Of a stretch of 29,806 nt of DNA, positions 26,923 to 29,806 are shown one piece after another. Numbering within the stretch: position 1 is the first letter of the stretch; each line of letters begins with the position of its first letter. The DNA lies in NCBI GenBank assembly GCA_004802725.1, contig SGPM01000334.1, positions 1-29,806 of the forward strand, written 5' to 3'. A program made the translations under genes and the position numbers. The notes below the pieces were generated by a model. That model had not been told where the DNA came from and did no database searches. It was given only the letters and a program-made list of their open reading frames with translations. The stretch is from Antrodiella citrinella. Taxonomy: Eukaryota > Basidiomycota > Agaricomycetes > Polyporales > Steccherinaceae.

Positions 26923-27976
26923 ATGGCGTCGTCTGCAAACGACACCGATCACGGTGGGTGTCACCATCTCAATCATCGACCGTAGTTGTGGGCTCACATT
27001 GTCTGTTGCTCGCTTCAGACAGTAGCGCCGCCTCCATTCCGAGGAGCCGTTCCACTATGATCCTTCGACCGGCACAATTTCCCTCCAGCATCAAACAACT
27101 GTACGAACCAGGCAGCTCCAAATACTCGTTGCTGCAGCAGATGCGTGTTTACTCCTTCGTATTTGATTCTTTCACGGTACGCTCCTCTTGGCAGTATGCC
27201 TGATCGTCGATCCATTCATGGTTTACCAGAACTTTGTACGAGAAGCGGCGAAAAATCACCTCGATACCTACAAAAGGTGGGTCTTACAAGACGAGCGTGC
27301 GCAGCGAAGCTTCAATAAAGTAGTGGGTACTCATGAACAAAGGTAGCAGACACGCTCTGACGATTTATTCAGTGCATGAAATATCCTCTCATGCAACAGT
27401 ATGAAGGCGGCTGGCCAATAGAGCTGTACATCAGCATGTACTTGCCCCAGTCTAAATCGGTGTGTGTCAAGACTCACGGTATCTCGGTATGGCATCTGAC
27501 TTCGAGTCGTGTCCTCAGTCTACAAATGAAAAACCCTGGAAGGTGACGAAGTCACTGAAATATCAGAAGAAAACACTTCCCAAGACAGCTGAACGAAAGC
27601 AGCCTGTGAAGGCGAAACCAAAGCGAGCGATCGTGATTGTAGAGGTTCCAGCGCCACCCCAACGCAAAATGAGTCGGTCTGACGTCCGTCACCACGATTA
27701 TATCCAAGAATATGGTATACTGAATATTCCTACTAGAATCAAGATGTGGTTCTACAGTTCTTGCGATCTCTGGAGCCGCCACAAAAGCAGCTGAACCTCA
27801 CGCTCGTTGCTGCAGGTGTTACCGGCCAGAAGAACTTCCAAGCCTTGGTCCAAAATGCTGGAGTCAGAAACGCATTTCTGACCAAGCTTGAGAGGAACGG
27901 CGAACTGACATATTTCGAGTCAGCGCTCATCGAGGATGGCCTTGCGCGAAAGTGCCGCGAATCGCTAGAGCCGTAA
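26923..27976 (+). CDS. Unrecognised fungal protein (257 aa)
   Basis: No family is recognised. Exons are 26923-26953, 27019-27176, 27230-27322, 27373-27459, 27519-27683 and 27737-27976. All junctions have GT-AG ends and the sum is a multiple of three. The N-terminus is polar (MASSANDTDH), then comes a region with helical character (SLLQQMRVYSFVFDSFTNFV, REAAKNHLDTYKRW). A Lys-rich middle at about 135-165 (KSLKYQKKTLPKTAERKQ) could bind nucleic acid or act as a nuclear signal. A C-terminal segment of about 75 residues (FLRSLEPPQKQLNLTLVAAG to LARKCRESLEP) looks folded. No signal peptide or membrane segment is present. An alternative donor at 27713 breaks the reading frame of the C-terminal block, so the donor at 27684 was chosen. 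It shares the palindrome-rich promoter with the RPA2-like gene. Confidence 0.65.
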
Positions 27977-28215
27977 CGTCAAATTAAGGTGTATAGTGCC
28001 GAAAAAATGGGATCGAAATGGTAGAAGCTGAGATTGGATATCTGCGACCAGTGACATTTTTGAAGAGAATGAAAAGAATCGCCCAAATGCTTCCCAGTGT
28101 TTGATCGAACAAGCAGCGACAGCGAGCACTTCACACTGACAGTATGATTAGTCGAACATAAATACAAAGGAACTGCGTTGCCTGACGACAAGATACCACA
28201 TTTTTACTAAGCGAA

Positions 28216-29482
28216 CTAATATCTTCTTCGTGGTGAGCGCGAACGGTCTCGCCTACGATCGCTACCGCATGGTCAGTTTTGTGATGAAATTTGAGACAGC
28301 AAGATACGCACTCATAGCGTGAAGTCGCGTAGCGGTCTGACCCTCTGTCGCGGTCGCGATACTCATCTCGTGACCTTGGATCAGAGGTACGAGAAGAGGC
28401 AGGACCACCAGGCGCAGGAATACCTGACGGGGCTTGCATTTTGCGCTGCTCGCGCTCCTCCTTGAACTTGGACAGCATGTTTCGCAGTTCATGGTAACCT
28501 AGATGCATCTAGAGGGAAGGATCAGATACAAACTCCTAGACGATCGTCAGAGGTGCAGACTTACTTTACCACCGAAGTGATCTGCCAGGCGACGATCCGA
28601 ATCCAGAACGGACAAATAGGCACCGCAAACGTCACACACTCGGAGTTTTTGATGACCAGAAGCTCCAGACGTATCCGTGAGTTGTTGCAATTCCCGCTGG
28701 ACAAACAGGTGTCAATAGCTATCTTGAGACCATGGGGCCCACTCTCTACTCACCTCCTTGTCTGCCTTCTCGCTTTTCAGCGCCTCAATAGCTGCCATCT
28801 CTCTCATTGACTCCTCCACCTTTCCTTGTTCACCTACAATATATTAGTCGTCAGCATGAGGAGCGATGTAAATGGACTCACCAAGCGTCTCAATCTTCTC
28901 CGTGCCTCCTTGGATAGCTAGCTCGATTTCAGCAATTTCCCTCATCTACATTATAATCGTTAGCTGGTTGAGAGCATAGAATTTATTGTCTAAGGTTACC
29001 AAGTTGGTCGTCTTAGCATTTTCCTCCGGAGTCTTCTCTAGCCTTCGGTGTGCAGCGCGAATTCTCCGGTCACATTCATCAACGAAAGCAAATATGTTTG
29101 ACTCGTATTCCATCTGGAACTTGTTGAATATTGGGTTTGAAGGCTCGGTATCGCGTGCTGCCAAAAACTCTGTCTTGAGTCGCTCTGTATGAGACTTAGG
29201 ACAGGCGCCTAAATCCATTTTCTGTTCAAGCCATCAGCATCATCGTAAGGAGTTGAACAAGCAGGTGTACATACCGTGTTTGTGAATAGAGTATGAGGAC
29301 ATGTACCACACAAGAAATTCCTGCAAACTTTCTCGTCTGACCACACGAGGTTAGCGTTTGCGACGCCCATGGCCTCCGGTCCCATCATTTGCTAGAAGGA
29401 TGATGAATGAGTGGCAATAAGAGAAATAATTACAAGCACATACCTCCAGGAGCTTTCTTTGCATCTCAGCAAGACGACCCAT
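28216..29482 (-). CDS. LUC7: U1 snRNP protein Luc7
   Basis: Luc7 stabilises pairing of U1 snRNA with the 5' splice site and affects the choice of weak sites. Exons on the reverse strand are 29444-29482, 29275-29391, 29000-29221, 28882-28945, 28754-28833, 28565-28696, 28312-28508 and 28216-28261, giving about 298 residues. The N-terminus MGRLAEMQRKLLEQMMG and MGVAN are family signatures. Two zinc fingers are visible: a CCCH type (CRNFLCGTCP, then LGACPKSH) and a second in VCDVCGAYLSVLDSDRRLAD, then HFGGKMHLGYH. A helical, charged region lies between them. The C-terminus is Arg/Ser/Asp-rich and ends RRRDRSRSPRRRY, an RS-like tail, encoded partly by a last 46-nt exon. It converges with the unrecognised gene across 239 bp. 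Confidence 0.97.
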
Positions 29483-29806
29483 GATTGATAGAGGATATGA
29501 ACACTTCGGTGAGGTTACGGGTGGTGGTGGCGAGGATGAGAGCGGTATTTGTGACTATTTGGCCCGATCTGAGCGCGACGAACTTCAAGTTCAAGTGGGT
29601 AGGGGCAATCCTCACCCACGGAAGTACCCGAAACGTCCTCGCGCGCTAGCTCTCAAAGGCCGTTTTCGTGGTCGGGCGATGGTATGCATTCCACACACAT
29701 CTGAGCAATATTCTGAGGATGCAAAATCCTTTAGAAATGCTCTAACGTACATATGTTCAGGTCGATTTTTTTGTAAGTTGAGTACTCTTCGAGATCAGTG
29801 AGAATA
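29483..29806. promoter_or_regulatory. LUC7 upstream region to window edge
   Basis: 324 bp upstream of the LUC7 start. One open frame runs through it on the plus strand, but its product has no recognisable motif and starts almost on the LUC7 start codon, so it is not called. A divergent gene could begin beyond the window edge. Confidence 0.4.

Noticed and set aside
27714..27763. Alternative intron in the 257-residue gene, with donor at 27713 and acceptor at the CTACAG before 27764
   Set aside because: It changes the frame and gives a tail with an early stop, whereas a donor at 27684 and acceptor at 27736 keep the long, well-formed C-terminal block.
29481..29801. Possible divergent gene upstream of LUC7
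   Set aside because: There is no motif, it starts almost on the LUC7 start codon, and the window ends before it could be tested.

Overview
This window looks like nuclear DNA of a filamentous basidiomycete, most likely an Agaricomycete. The genes are eukaryotic housekeeping genes packed on both strands. Nearly all are cut by short introns of about 45-65 bp with GT-AG ends, intergenic gaps are about 65-380 bp, and coding GC is moderate. The species cannot be named from the sequence. I rebuilt the exon structures by eye; in all eleven genes, spliced or not, the proposed exons sum to a multiple of three.

Layout, left to right. PAB1 (+, 550-2881) encodes poly(A)-binding protein. SRP54 (-, 3265-5408) encodes the signal recognition particle GTPase. 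SPT8 (+, 5509-7904) is a SAGA subunit and shares a 100-bp divergent promoter with SRP54. A four-helix membrane protein of unknown function (-, 7969-8766) follows. SPT6 (-, 9035-14425) is the histone chaperone and elongation factor. A stand-alone RIB2-type DRAP deaminase (+, 14686-15204) is divergent from SPT6. ATG2 (+, 15586-22598) is the autophagy lipid-transfer protein. RLP24 (-, 22750-23546) acts in 60S ribosome assembly. Next come an SGNH/CE16-type esterase without a signal peptide (+, 23789-24852), a divergent RPA2-like protein (-, 25080-26577), an unrecognised 257-residue protein (+, 26923-27976) and LUC7 (-, 28216-29482), a U1 snRNP protein.

The genes do not form one pathway. Most act in gene expression: transcription and chromatin (SPT8, SPT6), splicing (LUC7), mRNA stability and translation (PAB1), ribosome assembly (RLP24) and protein targeting (SRP54). 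ATG2 and the riboflavin deaminase are separate housekeeping functions. I saw no mobile element, CRISPR array, tRNA, rRNA or secondary-metabolite cluster.

The most unusual part is 25080-27976. The RPA2-like gene lacks the usual Gly/Ser-rich N-terminus, has a long Pro/Ala and acidic insert, appears to have lost OB-fold aromatics, and needs a GC-AG intron. It faces an unrecognised gene across a 345-bp promoter packed with inverted repeats. The SPT6/deaminase promoter holds three copies of one 8-mer. I found no clear case for a wholly new system; the RPA2-like gene with its divergent partner is the best lead.
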